A stretch of DNA of 64,000 nucleotides, taken from Phenylobacterium sp. GTDB lineage: Bacteria; Pseudomonadota; Alphaproteobacteria; Caulobacterales; Caulobacteraceae. The first letter of the stretch is position 1; every line of letters starts with the position of its first letter. Of the stretch, positions 49,883-59,626 are shown piece after piece. The translations under genes and the position numbers were made by a program. The notes below the pieces were generated by a model. It had not been told where the DNA came from, made no database searches, and saw only the letters and a list, made by a program, of their open reading frames with translations. The stretch is from positions 62,001 through 126,000 of the forward strand of contig NZ_JACESE010000007.1 of assembly GCF_013911965.1 (NCBI RefSeq). Direction: 5' to 3'.

Positions 49883-52420
49883 TCAGAACTTGGCCGAGGC
49901 GCCGATCCAGAACTGGCGGCCGTAGAAGGAGACGTCGCGATAGACGCCGTCGCCCGTCGTATTGACCTTGTTCTCGTCGGTCACGTTGCGCACCTCGGCG
50001 ATCAGCTCGACGCCGTTCGACAGGGTGTAGCGGGCCTGCATGTCGACGGTGTCGGTCGCCTCGTCGATCCGGTCCGACGCGCCGGTGGCGTCGGTGGAGC
50101 TGACCGAGGTGGTCGCCTCGCCGATGCGGGCGTAGCTGGCGCGGGCGCGGAATGGTCCCTGTTCGTAGAAGAGCGCCAGGTTGAACAGGAAGTCCGACTG
50201 GCCCTGCAGCATGTCCACCGTGCCGCGCGTCCCGCCGGTGTCGAAGCTGCCGTCCAGGAAGGTGGCGTTGGCCGAGACGCCGAAGTTGGACAGAAGGCCG
50301 GGCAGGGGAAGGCTGTTCACCACGGCGTTCAGCTCCAGGCCGTTGACCTCGGCCGTGGTGACGTTGACCGGCTGGGTCACGTCCTCGCCGTTGGGGCCGG
50401 CGCCCGGCGTCAGGCGCGTGATGATCTCGTTCTCGATCTCCTTGCGGAAGACGCCCACGGCGAAGAGGCCCTGGTCGCCCGGCAGGTAGTATTCCAGCGA
50501 GGCTTCGTAGCTGTCGCCCTTGCGGGCCTGCAGGTCCGGATTGCCGCGGCTGATGGCGCCGGTCGTCTGATTGACGGTCTCGCCGGACGCCAGTTGGCTC
50601 GGGTTCGGGCGGCCGATCGCCTGGAAGGCCGCCGCGCGCAGCTTCAGCCGGTCCGTCAGATCATAGGTCAGGGTGATCGAAGGCAGGAAGTCGTCATAGG
50701 ACCCGTCGCGGGTCACGCGGGTGACGTTGGCGCCCTCGGTGCGGGCCCGCTCGACGGTCGTCTGGGTGTCCTCGAAGCGGCCCCCGAAGATCACGCTGTG
50801 ACGCTCGCCGGCGTGGCGGGCGAGGGCGTAGAGGGCGCCGACCTGCTCCTCGAACACCCAGTCGGAGGTGACCGCCTCGTTACGGCCGCCGGTGAAGCTC
50901 GCCCGGTTCTGCTCAAAGAAGGTGTTGAAGGCGTCGAAGTCGATGAAGAGCTGGTTGAAGTCGGCATAGATCGGCGTGTAGCCGTGGGCGACGTCGAACT
51001 GGTCCAGGGTCAGCGGGGCGCCCGTATAGGTCCAGCTCCAGGTGGTGCGATCGTTGTCGCGGGTGATCTCGCGCCACTTGGCGCCCAGGCCGAAGCCCCA
51101 GCCGCGATCGCCGGGACCGATGTTGAAGCCGTAGTCGATACCGAATTCCTGGACGTACTCGTCGCTGTCGTCCTCGTAGGGCGAGAAGGTGTTGTTCGCC
51201 AGCGCATAGTTGGCCGGGTTGAAGGCCCGCGGATCGATGTTCGAGGCCACCGGCACGCCGTCGCCGTTGAGGGCCAGATCGAAGGCGAGCGCCGGTCCGG
51301 TCAGGTTGAACTGGATCTGGTTCGACGGCTCCAGGAAGGTCGCCTCGGAATAGGAGGCGCGGGCTTCCAGGCTCTGGTTGTCGTCGAGATCCCAGTTGGC
51401 CTTCCACTGGACGACGGTGAGCGGCTTCTCCAGCGGGAAGTCGTTGAAGCGCACGAAGCTGGCGTTGCCGCCCGTCTGGTTGCGCAGCCGCTGGCTGTGG
51501 CGCAGTTCGTTGTCGTCCTGCTTATAGTGGGCGAGCGTCAGCGCCGTGCGCAGGTCGGCCATCGGCTCCCATTCCAGCTTCAGGATGCCGCCATAGCGCG
51601 TGATCGTGTTGGGGTAGTTGGACCACAGCAGGTCGGTGGTCCCCAGGGTCGCGACCGGGGTCGGCGTGGCGCTGATCCCGGCCGGAACGGTCTGCGGCAG
51701 CAGGCGCTCCTGGTCGCGGTTACGCTCCATGAAGTTGACGCCGAACAGCACGCCGAACTGACCCTCGGCCCCGAAGCGCCTGGAGACCGTGGCGTCCAGG
51801 CGGTAGTTCAGGCCGTCGTCGGTGTCGCGGTTGAAGCCTTCCCCGGGAACGGCCTGGGAGTCCGAGGTCCCGATCATGGCCGTGCCGGCGGCGTAGAAGT
51901 CGGACACATCGAAGGCCGAGCGGGTGACCAGGTTCAGCGTGCCGCCGATGGCGTTGCCGTCCATGTCGGGCGTGCGCGACTTGGCCACCACCACCTGGCG
52001 CACGGCGCCGGAGGGAATGGCCTCCATGTTCAGCTGGCGGTTCTGGCGCTCGGCGGTGGCGAGCGTCGCGCCGTCCATGGCGCCCAGGGTGTAGCTGGGG
52101 TTCAGGCCGCGGATGGAGACGTAGCGGCCCTCGTCCTCGTCGAACTGGGTCTGGACGCCGGGCAGGCGGCGCAGGGCGTCGGCGATGTTGTAGTCGGGCT
52201 GGGCGCCGATGTCGTCGGCCGACAGGTATTCGGCGACGCGCGCATCCTCGCGCTTTTCTTCGATCGCCTGGGCGTTCTGGGCGCGATAGCCCACGACGAC
52301 CAGTTCCGAGACTTCGTTGTCGGCGCTCTGGGCCATCGCCGGTCCGGCGATCATGGCGAGCGCCACGGCGCTGGACGACAGCAGCAGGGTCGTGCGGACC
52401 CCAATGTTGGAACGCTTCAT
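49883..52420 (-). CDS. TonB-dependent receptor (Caulobacter type)
   Basis: 845 residues. A signal peptide ends in GPAMAQ (about residue 31). A TonB-box-like ELVVVG is followed by the plug domain (about 55-170), with ADALRRLPGV and YVSIRGLNPSYTLGAMDG, and a 22-strand barrel ending in FWIGASAKF with the terminal Phe. It belongs to the Xanthomonas/Caulobacter receptors that import oligosaccharides. It heads the operon with the phosphodiester glycosidase and the secreted protein. Confidence 0.92.
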   Translation of the reverse strand: MKRSNIGVRTTLLLSSSAVALAMIAGPAMAQSADNEVSELVVVGYRAQNAQAIEEKREDARVAEYLSADDIGAQPDYNIADALRRLPGVQTQFDEDEGRYVSIRGLNPSYTLGAMDGATLATAERQNRQLNMEAIPSGAVRQVVVAKSRTPDMDGNAIGGTLNLVTRSAFDVSDFYAAGTAMIGTSDSQAVPGEGFNRDTDDGLNYRLDATVSRRFGAEGQFGVLFGVNFMERNRDQERLLPQTVPAGISATPTPVATLGTTDLLWSNYPNTITRYGGILKLEWEPMADLRTALTLAHYKQDDNELRHSQRLRNQTGGNASFVRFNDFPLEKPLTVVQWKANWDLDDNQSLEARASYSEATFLEPSNQIQFNLTGPALAFDLALNGDGVPVASNIDPRAFNPANYALANNTFSPYEDDSDEYVQEFGIDYGFNIGPGDRGWGFGLGAKWREITRDNDRTTWSWTYTGAPLTLDQFDVAHGYTPIYADFNQLFIDFDAFNTFFEQNRASFTGGRNEAVTSDWVFEEQVGALYALARHAGERHSVIFGGRFEDTQTTVERARTEGANVTRVTRDGSYDDFLPSITLTYDLTDRLKLRAAAFQAIGRPNPSQLASGETVNQTTGAISRGNPDLQARKGDSYEASLEYYLPGDQGLFAVGVFRKEIENEIITRLTPGAGPNGEDVTQPVNVTTAEVNGLELNAVVNSLPLPGLLSNFGVSANATFLDGSFDTGGTRGTVDMLQGQSDFLFNLALFYEQGPFRARASYARIGEATTSVSSTDATGASDRIDEATDTVDMQARYTLSNGVELIAEVRNVTDENKVNTTGDGVYRDVSFYGRQFWIGASAKF

Positions 52421-52568
52421 CTGGAGGACCCCCGTCTCCGTCCGGCGCCTCGTCTGGGGCCGGCTTCCTGACAGGGTCTGCTACGGCCTCGGCGCCTCAG
52501 TTCCGCGATGATTCCAAGACGGCTTGTCGGCTGAAGCGTGAAGCTTCCGGGACGGTGGTCGCACTTGT

Positions 52569-54134
52569 CTAGGAAGCGGGGCGGCGCCGGTCCGCCGCCA
52601 GGAGTTCCCGCAGCTTTGCGAGGGCGCCGTCCATGGCCTGGCTCCAGTCGCCGAAACGCTTCGGCGCCACAGGGCGCACGCTGGGCCGCCAGGGATAGCG
52701 GTCCTGGCCCAGGGTCAGCCAGGCGCCGGCGCCGCAGAGCATCACGGTCGGCGCGTCGCAGGCGCCGGCGAGTTGCGCCGTGGCGTTGTTGACGGCGACG
52801 ATTCCCGACAGTGCGGCGCAGAGCGCGGCCAGGTCGTCGATGTCGGCCTTGAGATCGAGCCCCGGCGGCTGCATCAGGGCCCGCCCCGCGATCGCGCTCA
52901 GGGCGCCAACTTCCTCGACCTCCGCGCCGTACTGGAGGTTCACCAGGCGGATGCCCTGTTCGCGCAGGACGGGACGCCAGGCTTCCAGCGGCGGATAGTG
53001 CCGGCGCCGGTCGCCGCCGAGCTTGCCGCTGCGCCAGCTCAGGCCCACCGCGGGCGGGCCGTCGCCGAGCCAGGCGCGCCAGTGAGCCACCCGCGCCGGG
53101 TCGGGCCGCAGGGGAGGCGGCGCTGCGGGAAAGTCGGCGATCCGCCGTCGGAATCGCTGCGGCAGGGAGCCCAGCGTGGTCCACAGTTCGACCGCGCGAG
53201 GCGCCGCGAGGTCCGGCGCGCTGCGGCGGAGCCTGCCGTCCCGCGTCTCTGTGTGATGGGCCACGACCTCCGCCTCGGGAAAACTCCGGGCCAGAAGCCG
53301 AACCAGCCTGGGCTCCATCGCCAGGCTCAGCCGCCCGTCTGGGCCGAGGGTGGCCAGGAGATCGGGAACGAGGCTGGCGAACAGGATCTCGTCGCCCAGG
53401 CCCTGCTCGGCGAAGACGAGCAGCCGCCGGCCCTCCAGGGGCAGGTTCGGCGTCCATCTGCGGCCGGGCGCCTCGAAGCTCACCGGCCGCGGCGCGTGGG
53501 GCGACAGTCGGGACTCGTAGCCGGCCCAGCCGGCGGCCAGATCGCCGCGGGCCAGGGCCAGGGTCGCGGCGGCGAAGTCGATCATGGCGGCGTCGGCCGG
53601 CCGGCGCGCCAGCTTGCGGGCGGCGGCGAAATCGATCTCGGCGGCCTCATAGCCCTCCAGGTCGAAATGGGCCGAAGCGCGGTTGTAGGCGGCGGTCGCC
53701 GAGCGGGGGTCGAGCCGCAGGGCCTCGTCGAAGAAGGGCAGGGCTTCGTCGGCCCGGCCCTGGCGGGTGAGCGTGACGCCCAGGGTGTTCCACAGCCGCG
53801 CATCCGCCGGATCGGCCCTGAGGACCGATTGCAGGAGGCTCACGGCCTCGTCGAACCGCCCGAGGACCCCCAGCGCGCGGGCGTGGCCGTCCACGGCTTC
53901 GGCGCTCGCCGGGGCCGAGGCCCGGGCCTGGCGCCAGAGCGCTTCGGCGGCTTCGGCCATGTCCAGGCGTTCGGCGACGCCGGCCAGGCTGGCGAGGATC
54001 TCAGGGTCGCCCGGCGCCGCAGCCAGCGCCTGCCGATAGGCCTCCAGGGCGCCTGGCAGGTCGCCCTGGCGCTCAAGCCGGCTGCCGCGCGCCTTCAGCG
54101 CGTGCAGGACCGGGGCGGCGGGCGGGCGGGACAT
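52569..54134 (-). CDS. TPR protein with glycosyltransferase-9-like C terminus
   Basis: 521 residues. Residues 10-220 contain about six TPR units (for example GDLPGALEAYRQALAAAPGD and GRADEALPFFDEALRLDPRS). The C-terminal 300 residues resemble heptosyltransferase-type GT-B proteins: RLLVFAEQGLGDEILFASL, VGLSWRSGKLGGDRRRHYPP and IVAVNNATAQLAGACDAPTVML. The role may be protein or flagellin glycosylation, but nothing nearby proves it. The ATG at 54134 is preferred over a reading into the kinase promoter. Confidence 0.8.
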   Translation of the reverse strand: MSRPPAAPVLHALKARGSRLERQGDLPGALEAYRQALAAAPGDPEILASLAGVAERLDMAEAAEALWRQARASAPASAEAVDGHARALGVLGRFDEAVSLLQSVLRADPADARLWNTLGVTLTRQGRADEALPFFDEALRLDPRSATAAYNRASAHFDLEGYEAAEIDFAAARKLARRPADAAMIDFAAATLALARGDLAAGWAGYESRLSPHAPRPVSFEAPGRRWTPNLPLEGRRLLVFAEQGLGDEILFASLVPDLLATLGPDGRLSLAMEPRLVRLLARSFPEAEVVAHHTETRDGRLRRSAPDLAAPRAVELWTTLGSLPQRFRRRIADFPAAPPPLRPDPARVAHWRAWLGDGPPAVGLSWRSGKLGGDRRRHYPPLEAWRPVLREQGIRLVNLQYGAEVEEVGALSAIAGRALMQPPGLDLKADIDDLAALCAALSGIVAVNNATAQLAGACDAPTVMLCGAGAWLTLGQDRYPWRPSVRPVAPKRFGDWSQAMDGALAKLRELLAADRRRPAS

Positions 54135-54273
54135 GCCGGACTCTTGTCGCGATTCGAGCGCGCCGGCCCGCTTCGGCGCCGCGCGCGTCTCAAGGTTAAG
54201 CTTTGCTTGAGATGCAGCCCCTAGCGTCAGCCTGCCGCAGGTCGAGCGGGGAACGAGGTGGGGGAATCTGGCC

Positions 54274-56325
54274 TTGGGTAAGCACCACATCATCGTCGCC
54301 ACGACCCTGGCGGTCCTCTATGCGGCCAACCTGTGGATCACGAACGTGGTCAGCAACTGGGCCGGCGTCGACACGATCTGGACCGCCAACGCCTTCGTCG
54401 TCGCCGCCATTCTGCTGCTGCCCCGCCGCTGGTCGGGCGCATGCCTGGCCGCGGGTTTCGTCATCCAGTGCGCCGTGATCCTCGGCTTCGGGCACCCGGC
54501 CTACGGCGCCGTCGGCTATTCCCTGCTCAATGTGGTCGAGGCGATCGCCGTCGTCGGCCTGGCCCGCCGCTTCAACGCCGTACGCCTGACCACGCCCGAC
54601 CGGTTCGCCCGCCTCATCTTCTACGCCCTGGCGCCGACCCTGGTGGGCGCGACCGTGCTGTTGGGGATCGGCATCCGGCTGATCGAGGGCGAGGTGGCCC
54701 TGTCCATGCTCGCCAGCCGTCTCTCGGCCAAGTTCCTCGGCATGGGAATCCTGCTGCCGGCGCTCCTGTTTCTCGGCCAAAGGCGTTTCCGCGCCGCCCT
54801 TCCGGCGCCCGCCTGGCAGGTGGTGCTGGGCTTCCTGACCGTCGTCGCCCTGACGGGCCTCGCCTTCTCGCCGCTCGGCGCGATGTCGCTCCTGGCGCTG
54901 TTTCCGGCGGTCACGGTGCTCGGCCTGAGGGCCGGCCCCCAGGCGGTGACCTGGTCGGTGGCCATGGCCTGCCTCACCATCCTGGCGGCCGGATTCCTCT
55001 GGGGGCAGGCGCCGCTGCTCAGCGGGGCCGGCGGACTGCCGCAGCGGGTGGCCCTGTTCCAGACCTTTTTCGGGCTCGTCTTCGCCACCGGCATCCTCTC
55101 GTCGCTGACGGCCACCCACCAGCAGCGGCTGAAGGATCTCATGCAGCGGCGCGCCGTCAGCCATGAACGGGCCCGGCGGCGCGCCGAGGCGGCCTCGGTC
55201 GCCAAGACCGACTTCCTGGCCACGATGAGCCACGAAATCCGCACGCCGCTCAATTCCATCATCGGCTTTTCCCAGCTCCTGGAACGCAGCGACGACCTGC
55301 CCGGCCATCTGCGCGGCCATGTCTCCCTGGTGCGCCGCTCGGGCGACGCGCTGCTGACCGTCGTCAACGACATCCTCGACTTCTCGAAGGTCGAGGCGGG
55401 GCGCATCGAGCTGGACCCCAAGGCCGTGGACCTGCGCAACGTCTGCGGCGACGCCCTGGCCATCGTGGCGGAGGCGGCGGAGGCCAAGGGCCTCTCCCTC
55501 GCCCTGCAGACCGAAGGACCGGTCGCCAGCGGCCATGTCTGCGACGATCACAGGCTCTGCCAGGTCCTGCTGAACTATCTGAACAACGCGGTGAAGTTCA
55601 CCGACGCCGGCCAGATCACCCTCAGTCTCGAGGTCGTTCCCGGCGGGGCGGCCGATCAGGTCCGGATCGCCGTAACCGACACCGGCGTGGGCATTGCGCC
55701 CGAGGCGCAGCCCGGCCTCTTCGAGCGGTTCAGCCAGGTCGATTCCTCCGTCAGCCGGACCCACGGCGGCACGGGGCTGGGCCTCGCCATCTGCAAGGGC
55801 CTGATCGAGACCATGGGCGGCCGCGTCGGCGTGACCTCGGCGCCGGGCGCGGGGTCCACCTTCTGGCTGGAGCTGAGGCTGCCGCGGGCCGAAGCGGTCC
55901 CTGTCCAAGCGCCGCAGGACGGGCGGGGGGGCGCCCTGGCCGCGCGGATCCTGCTCGTCGACGACCACCCGATGAACCGCGAGCTTGGTCAGCTGATGCT
56001 GGGGCTGGTGGGGTGCGAGGTGGACCTGGCCTGCGACGGCCGGGAAGCCATCGAAGCCGCCCGCAGCGGCGTCTATGACGCGATCCTGATGGACGTCCAC
56101 ATGCCGGGCGTCGACGGCCTGGCCGCCACCCGGGCCATCCGCGCCATGGACGGGCCGGCGGGCGCCGTGCCGATCATCGCCATGAGCGCCGACGTCCTGC
56201 CCGAACAGGTGGCCCGCACCCGTGAGGCCGGCATGGTCGACAGCGTCGGCAAGCCCATCGACCTGGAGACCCTGCAGGCCTGTCTGGCCCGCTGGGTCGG
56301 CGCAGACGTCGAGGCGGCCGCCTAA
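54274..56325 (+). CDS. Hybrid sensor histidine kinase with MASE1-like membrane sensor
   Basis: 683 residues from TTG with GGTGGGGGAA upstream. Eight hydrophobic segments cover residues 5-285, with NWAGVDTIWTANAFVVAAILL typical of MASE1. Then comes His320 in ATMSHEIRTPLNSIIGF, an ATPase domain with NYLNNAVKF, DTGVGI and GTGLGLAICKGL, and a C-terminal receiver with Asp607 in ILMDVHMPGVDG. Because the protein ends in a receiver, a separate Hpt protein is needed to pass the phosphate on; one is encoded 200 bases downstream. Confidence 0.88.
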   Translation: MGKHHIIVATTLAVLYAANLWITNVVSNWAGVDTIWTANAFVVAAILLLPRRWSGACLAAGFVIQCAVILGFGHPAYGAVGYSLLNVVEAIAVVGLARRFNAVRLTTPDRFARLIFYALAPTLVGATVLLGIGIRLIEGEVALSMLASRLSAKFLGMGILLPALLFLGQRRFRAALPAPAWQVVLGFLTVVALTGLAFSPLGAMSLLALFPAVTVLGLRAGPQAVTWSVAMACLTILAAGFLWGQAPLLSGAGGLPQRVALFQTFFGLVFATGILSSLTATHQQRLKDLMQRRAVSHERARRRAEAASVAKTDFLATMSHEIRTPLNSIIGFSQLLERSDDLPGHLRGHVSLVRRSGDALLTVVNDILDFSKVEAGRIELDPKAVDLRNVCGDALAIVAEAAEAKGLSLALQTEGPVASGHVCDDHRLCQVLLNYLNNAVKFTDAGQITLSLEVVPGGAADQVRIAVTDTGVGIAPEAQPGLFERFSQVDSSVSRTHGGTGLGLAICKGLIETMGGRVGVTSAPGAGSTFWLELRLPRAEAVPVQAPQDGRGGALAARILLVDDHPMNRELGQLMLGLVGCEVDLACDGREAIEAARSGVYDAILMDVHMPGVDGLAATRAIRAMDGPAGAVPIIAMSADVLPEQVARTREAGMVDSVGKPIDLETLQACLARWVGADVEAAA

Positions 56326-56360
56326 GCGGCCGTCAGCGTCGATCTAAGTCTTTGAAAGAA

Positions 56361-56436
<76 letters not shown>

Positions 56437-56525
56437 GTCGCGTCAGGCCTCGTATGCGGGGCCTTGGCGAGGGCGCGGAACATAGCCAGATTTCGGCCGA
56501 TGGCAAGCGGGGGCGCGAAAGAATT

Positions 56526-56879
56526 ATGGCCAGGCGCGATCTGACCGGGGCGGTGGACTTCGCCTATCTGGAATCCTACGCCGCCGGCGACCTCGCCGTC
56601 GTCCAGGAGGTGCTGGAGCTCTTCCGCCAGCAGGCCCAGATCTGGCGGCCCCTGATCGCCGAGGGGGGCGAGACCTGGCCGGACGCCGTCCACACGGTCA
56701 AGGGAACCGCCCGCGGGATCGGGGCCGGCGCCCTGGCTGCGGCCTGCGAAGCCGCCGAGCGGGAGGGGGAGGGGCGGCTGGCCGATGTGCACTACGCCCT
56801 CGACCTCGCCCTCGCCGACGTGGCCGCGTACTTGCACGAGCTGGCGCTTCAGTCCCTCAAGACCCCTTCCAGGGGCTGA
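56526..56879 (+). CDS. Hpt (histidine phosphotransfer) domain protein
   Basis: 117 residues. The Hpt helix bundle has the phospho-acceptor His in DAVHTVKGTARGIGAGALA. It probably shuttles phosphate from the receiver of the hybrid kinase upstream to a response regulator elsewhere. The ATG at 56526 has only a weak GAAAG site; the longer reading from 56454 overlaps the tRNA promoter region. Its last 31 bases overlap the convergent chorismate mutase gene. Confidence 0.83.
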   Translation: MARRDLTGAVDFAYLESYAAGDLAVVQEVLELFRQQAQIWRPLIAEGGETWPDAVHTVKGTARGIGAGALAAACEAAEREGEGRLADVHYALDLALADVAAYLHELALQSLKTPSRG

Positions 56880-57205
56880 CCCTCGGGCGTGCGGCTGCGG
56901 TCCCAGGAGCCGAACTCATAGGCGATGCAGCGGTCGATCAGGGTGCGCCAGACGGGCTCGGCGATGGCTTCGGACAGGCCGGCCTCGCGGGCGGCGGCGC
57001 GGACCTTGGCGACCACGTCCTCGATTCGCGCCTCGTCGCGCACCACGCCGCGGTGCGGCTTGATGCGGGCGGCGGCGTCCATGAAGCCCTGGCGGCGGAC
57101 CAGCAGGGCGACCAGCGCCCGGTCCAGCGCGTCCACCCCCTGCCGCACCTCGGCCATGGTGGTGCAGTCGGCGGGATCCTTGTGGTCGTCGATCTCAATT
57201 CGCAT
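56849..57205 (-). CDS. Chorismate mutase, AroQ type
   Basis: 118 residues, one all-helical chorismate mutase domain. VRQGVDALDRALVALLVRRQGFMDAAARIK carries the first catalytic Arg and Lys, VRDEARIEDVVAKVR the second basic pair, and WRTLIDRCIAYEF the closing helix. It converts chorismate to prephenate. The single-domain form also resembles PchB-like isochorismate-pyruvate lyases, which cannot be excluded. No other aromatic pathway gene adjoins it. Confidence 0.87.
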   Translation of the reverse strand: MRIEIDDHKDPADCTTMAEVRQGVDALDRALVALLVRRQGFMDAAARIKPHRGVVRDEARIEDVVAKVRAAAREAGLSEAIAEPVWRTLIDRCIAYEFGSWDRSRTPEGQPLEGVLRD

Positions 57206-57238
57206 GCGGCGCTCTAAGCTTGGCGGCGCCGGCGATCC

Positions 57239-58207
57239 TCAGATGCCGGCCCCATTGTCGATGGCGCGAAGGGCGGCCTCGTGGGCCTCGGCCTCGGCCT
57301 TGATCCAGGCGACGAACGCCTTGACCTGGGGCAGCCGTCCCTTGGCCTTGGGATGGACGAGGTAATAGGCGAAGTCCACCGCCGTGGCGATCTGTAATGG
57401 CGCCACCAGCCGCCCGGCGTCGAGGTCGGCCTGGGCGAGCGTCCGCTTGGCCAGAGCCACGCCGCGGCCGTTGACGGCGGCCTCGATCACCAGGCTGGAC
57501 TGGTTGAACCGAGGCCCCCGCGCGCCGTCGACATTCTTCAAGCCGCGGGCGGCCAGCCACATGGACCAGTCGGGGCAGGAATCGTCGAGCTCGGGCGAGC
57601 CGTCGTGCAGCAGGACGTGGTTCACCAGGTCGGCGGGCTCGGCCAGCGGCTGGCGCGCCAGCAGGTCGGGGCTGGCCACCGGCAGCACCGCCTCGCTCAT
57701 CAGCCGCGCCACCTCCAGCCCCGGATAGCGGCCGGAGCCGTAGCGGATGGCGAGGTCGACCTCCCCGGCCGTCAGGTCGACGACCTCGATGCCGGCCGAC
57801 AGCCAGACGTCCACCTGCGGATGGGCCTCTTCGAACTTGCCCAGGCGCGGCACCAGCCATTTGGCGGCGAAGGAGGGGGCGGCGGTGATGGTCAGGCGCC
57901 GGCCGTCCACGGCCGCGGTCAGCAGGGAGGCGGCCTCGGCCAGGCGGTCGAAGGCCTCGCGCAGGGCGGGCAGGGCGGTCTGGGCCGCGTCGGTCAGCAG
58001 CAGGCCCTTGGGCGTTCGCTTGAAGAGGGCCGCGCCCACATAGTCTTCCAGGTTCTGGATCTGCTGGCTGACCGCGCCGGGCGTCACGGAAAGCTCGTCG
58101 GCGGCGCGGCTGAAGTTCAGGTGGCGGGCGGCGGCCTCGAAGGCGCGCAGCGCGTTGAGCGGCGGAAGGCGGCGGCGATCGCCGGTTCGCTCGGCGTTTC
58201 GTTCCAT
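57239..58207 (-). CDS. LysR-family regulator (GcvA-like)
   Basis: 322 residues. The N-terminal helix-turn-helix is LPPLNALRAFEAAARHLNFSRAADELSVTPGAVSQQIQNLE, the GcvA/AmpR subgroup pattern. The C-terminal effector-binding domain follows with VDLAIRYGSGRYPGLEVARLM. It is divergent from cobA across 175 bases, so it may regulate the sulfite-reduction operon, although CysB itself belongs to another LysR subgroup. Effector unknown. Confidence 0.88.
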   Translation of the reverse strand: MERNAERTGDRRRLPPLNALRAFEAAARHLNFSRAADELSVTPGAVSQQIQNLEDYVGAALFKRTPKGLLLTDAAQTALPALREAFDRLAEAASLLTAAVDGRRLTITAAPSFAAKWLVPRLGKFEEAHPQVDVWLSAGIEVVDLTAGEVDLAIRYGSGRYPGLEVARLMSEAVLPVASPDLLARQPLAEPADLVNHVLLHDGSPELDDSCPDWSMWLAARGLKNVDGARGPRFNQSSLVIEAAVNGRGVALAKRTLAQADLDAGRLVAPLQIATAVDFAYYLVHPKAKGRLPQVKAFVAWIKAEAEAHEAALRAIDNGAGI

Positions 58208-58319
58208 GAGAATTCCTGAACCCCCGGGCAGAACTCCTTGGGTTGCGAAGTGGGGCTCATTTCCCCAGTTTGCAAGCATCCGGCGATGTATCGGCCCTTT
58301 TCGTCGGCGGATAACCGGT

Positions 58320-58341
58320 GGGGCGGGCGAAAGTCCGCCCC
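58320..58341 (+). other. GC-rich hairpin in the cobA leader
   Basis: GGGGCGG, eight bases including GAAA, then CCGCCCC forms a 7-bp stem about 42 bases upstream of the cobA ATG. I could not match it to a cobalamin or SAM riboswitch. It may be a promoter-proximal structure in the 5' leader. Confidence 0.35.
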
Positions 58342-58382
58342 ATCGCCATCCGGGGCCGTGGCGTATAGAGAAGCTAAAACCG

Positions 58383-59255
58383 ATGGCGGGCGAAACGCGA
58401 CATTCGAAGGCGGGGGCCAAGACCGGCGCCAAGGCGGCTGCAGGGCTGGTGGTCCTGGACGGCGCCGGCGCGCGCCCGGCCGCCGGCCGCGTCTGGCTGG
58501 TGGGCGCAGGTCCCGGCGACCCCGAGCTTCTGACCCTCAAGGCGCTGAGGGCGCTGCAGGGCGCGCAGGTCGTCGTCCACGACGGCCTGGTGTCCGACGA
58601 GATCCTGGCGCTCGCCCCGGCCGCCGCCCAGCGGATCAGCGTCGCCAAGCGCAAGTCGCGTCATTCCTACGCCCAGGACGAGATCAACCGCATGCTGGTC
58701 GCCTTCGCCCTGCAGGGGCTGGAGGTGGTGCGCCTGAAGGGCGGCGACCCCTTCATCTTCGGCCGCGGCGGCGAGGAGCTGGAAGCCTGCCGCGAGGCCG
58801 GCGTCGAATGCCTGGTGGTGCCGGGCGTGACGGCGGCCTTGGCGGCCAGCGCCGGCGCCGGCGCGCCGCTCACCCACCGCGGGGCGGCCCAGGCGGTCAC
58901 CTTCGTCACCGGCCACGCGGCCAAGGGTTCTGAGCCCGATCTCGACTGGGAGAGCCTGGCGCGCCCGAACCAGACCGTGGTCATCTATATGGGCCTGTCC
59001 ATGGCCCCCGAAATCGCCCGACGGCTGACTCAGGCCGGCCGTTCGCCCGCCACACCGGCCCTTATCGTGGAGAACGCCAGCCGCGCGGACGAACGCAGGC
59101 GGACCACCACGCTCGCCGGCCTGGCGGACGCCGCCGCCGAGCTTTCCGGCCCGGCCCTGCTGATCGTCGGCGAGTCCATGGCCCTGGCGCGGGCCGACGC
59201 GCCGGCCGAAGTCGAGGTTTTTGCGGCTCGCATCGCCGAGCTGGGAGGCAAGTAG
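58383..59255 (+). CDS. cobA: Uroporphyrinogen-III C-methyltransferase (SUMT)
   Basis: 290 residues. SUMT motifs are VGAGPGDPELLTLKALRAL, VRLKGGDPFIFGRGGEE, VVPGVTAALA and the AAQAVTFVTGH region. It methylates uroporphyrinogen III twice with SAM to make precorrin-2, the precursor of the siroheme required by the sulfite reductase encoded downstream. It is a stand-alone methyltransferase without the CysG oxidase/chelatase part. An N-terminal tail of about 35 residues is extra. The stop is one base before the DUF2849 start. Confidence 0.93.
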   Translation: MAGETRHSKAGAKTGAKAAAGLVVLDGAGARPAAGRVWLVGAGPGDPELLTLKALRALQGAQVVVHDGLVSDEILALAPAAAQRISVAKRKSRHSYAQDEINRMLVAFALQGLEVVRLKGGDPFIFGRGGEELEACREAGVECLVVPGVTAALAASAGAGAPLTHRGAAQAVTFVTGHAAKGSEPDLDWESLARPNQTVVIYMGLSMAPEIARRLTQAGRSPATPALIVENASRADERRRTTTLAGLADAAAELSGPALLIVGESMALARADAPAEVEVFAARIAELGGK

Positions 59256-59256
59256 G

Positions 59257-59616
59257 ATGAAAGCTCTGACCGCCAATCGCCTGATCGACGGCGAGGTCGT
59301 CTTCTGGAAGGGCGGCAAGTGGGTGGAGCGGTTCGCCGACGCCGACCTCTTCGAGGACGACGCCGCCGGCGAAGCGGCCGAGGCCCACGCCAAGTCGCAG
59401 CCGACCGTGGTGATCGACCCCTATCTGATCGAGCTGATGGACGCAGACGGGATCTGGGCGCCGCTGAGCTATCGCGAACGCATCCGCGCGCTCGGCCCCA
59501 CCAATCATCTGGCCCACGGCAAGCAGGCCGAGGGCGGCGAGGTCGTCGAGGCGCTGCAGCACGCCGCCGGCGCGGCCCGGTCCAGCGGCCGGGTCAACCT
59601 GATCAAGCGCAAGTAG
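59257..59616 (+). CDS. DUF2849 protein of the sulfite-reduction operon
   Basis: 119 residues beginning MKALTANRLIDGEVVFWKGG, then VVIDPYLIELMDADGIWAPLSYRERIRALGPTNHLAHGKQ. DUF2849 proteins occur almost always next to cysI in alphaproteobacteria. Function is not established; it may assist assembly or electron transfer of the reductase. GTAGG lies before the ATG, and the cysI start follows after 10 bases. Confidence 0.85.
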   Translation: MKALTANRLIDGEVVFWKGGKWVERFADADLFEDDAAGEAAEAHAKSQPTVVIDPYLIELMDADGIWAPLSYRERIRALGPTNHLAHGKQAEGGEVVEALQHAAGAARSSGRVNLIKRK

Positions 59617-59626
59617 GAGAGCGGGG

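Noticed and set aside
58208-58382. Cobalamin or SAM riboswitch before cobA
   Set aside because: Only a simple 7-bp hairpin is visible; none of the conserved core sequences of these riboswitches could be recognised.
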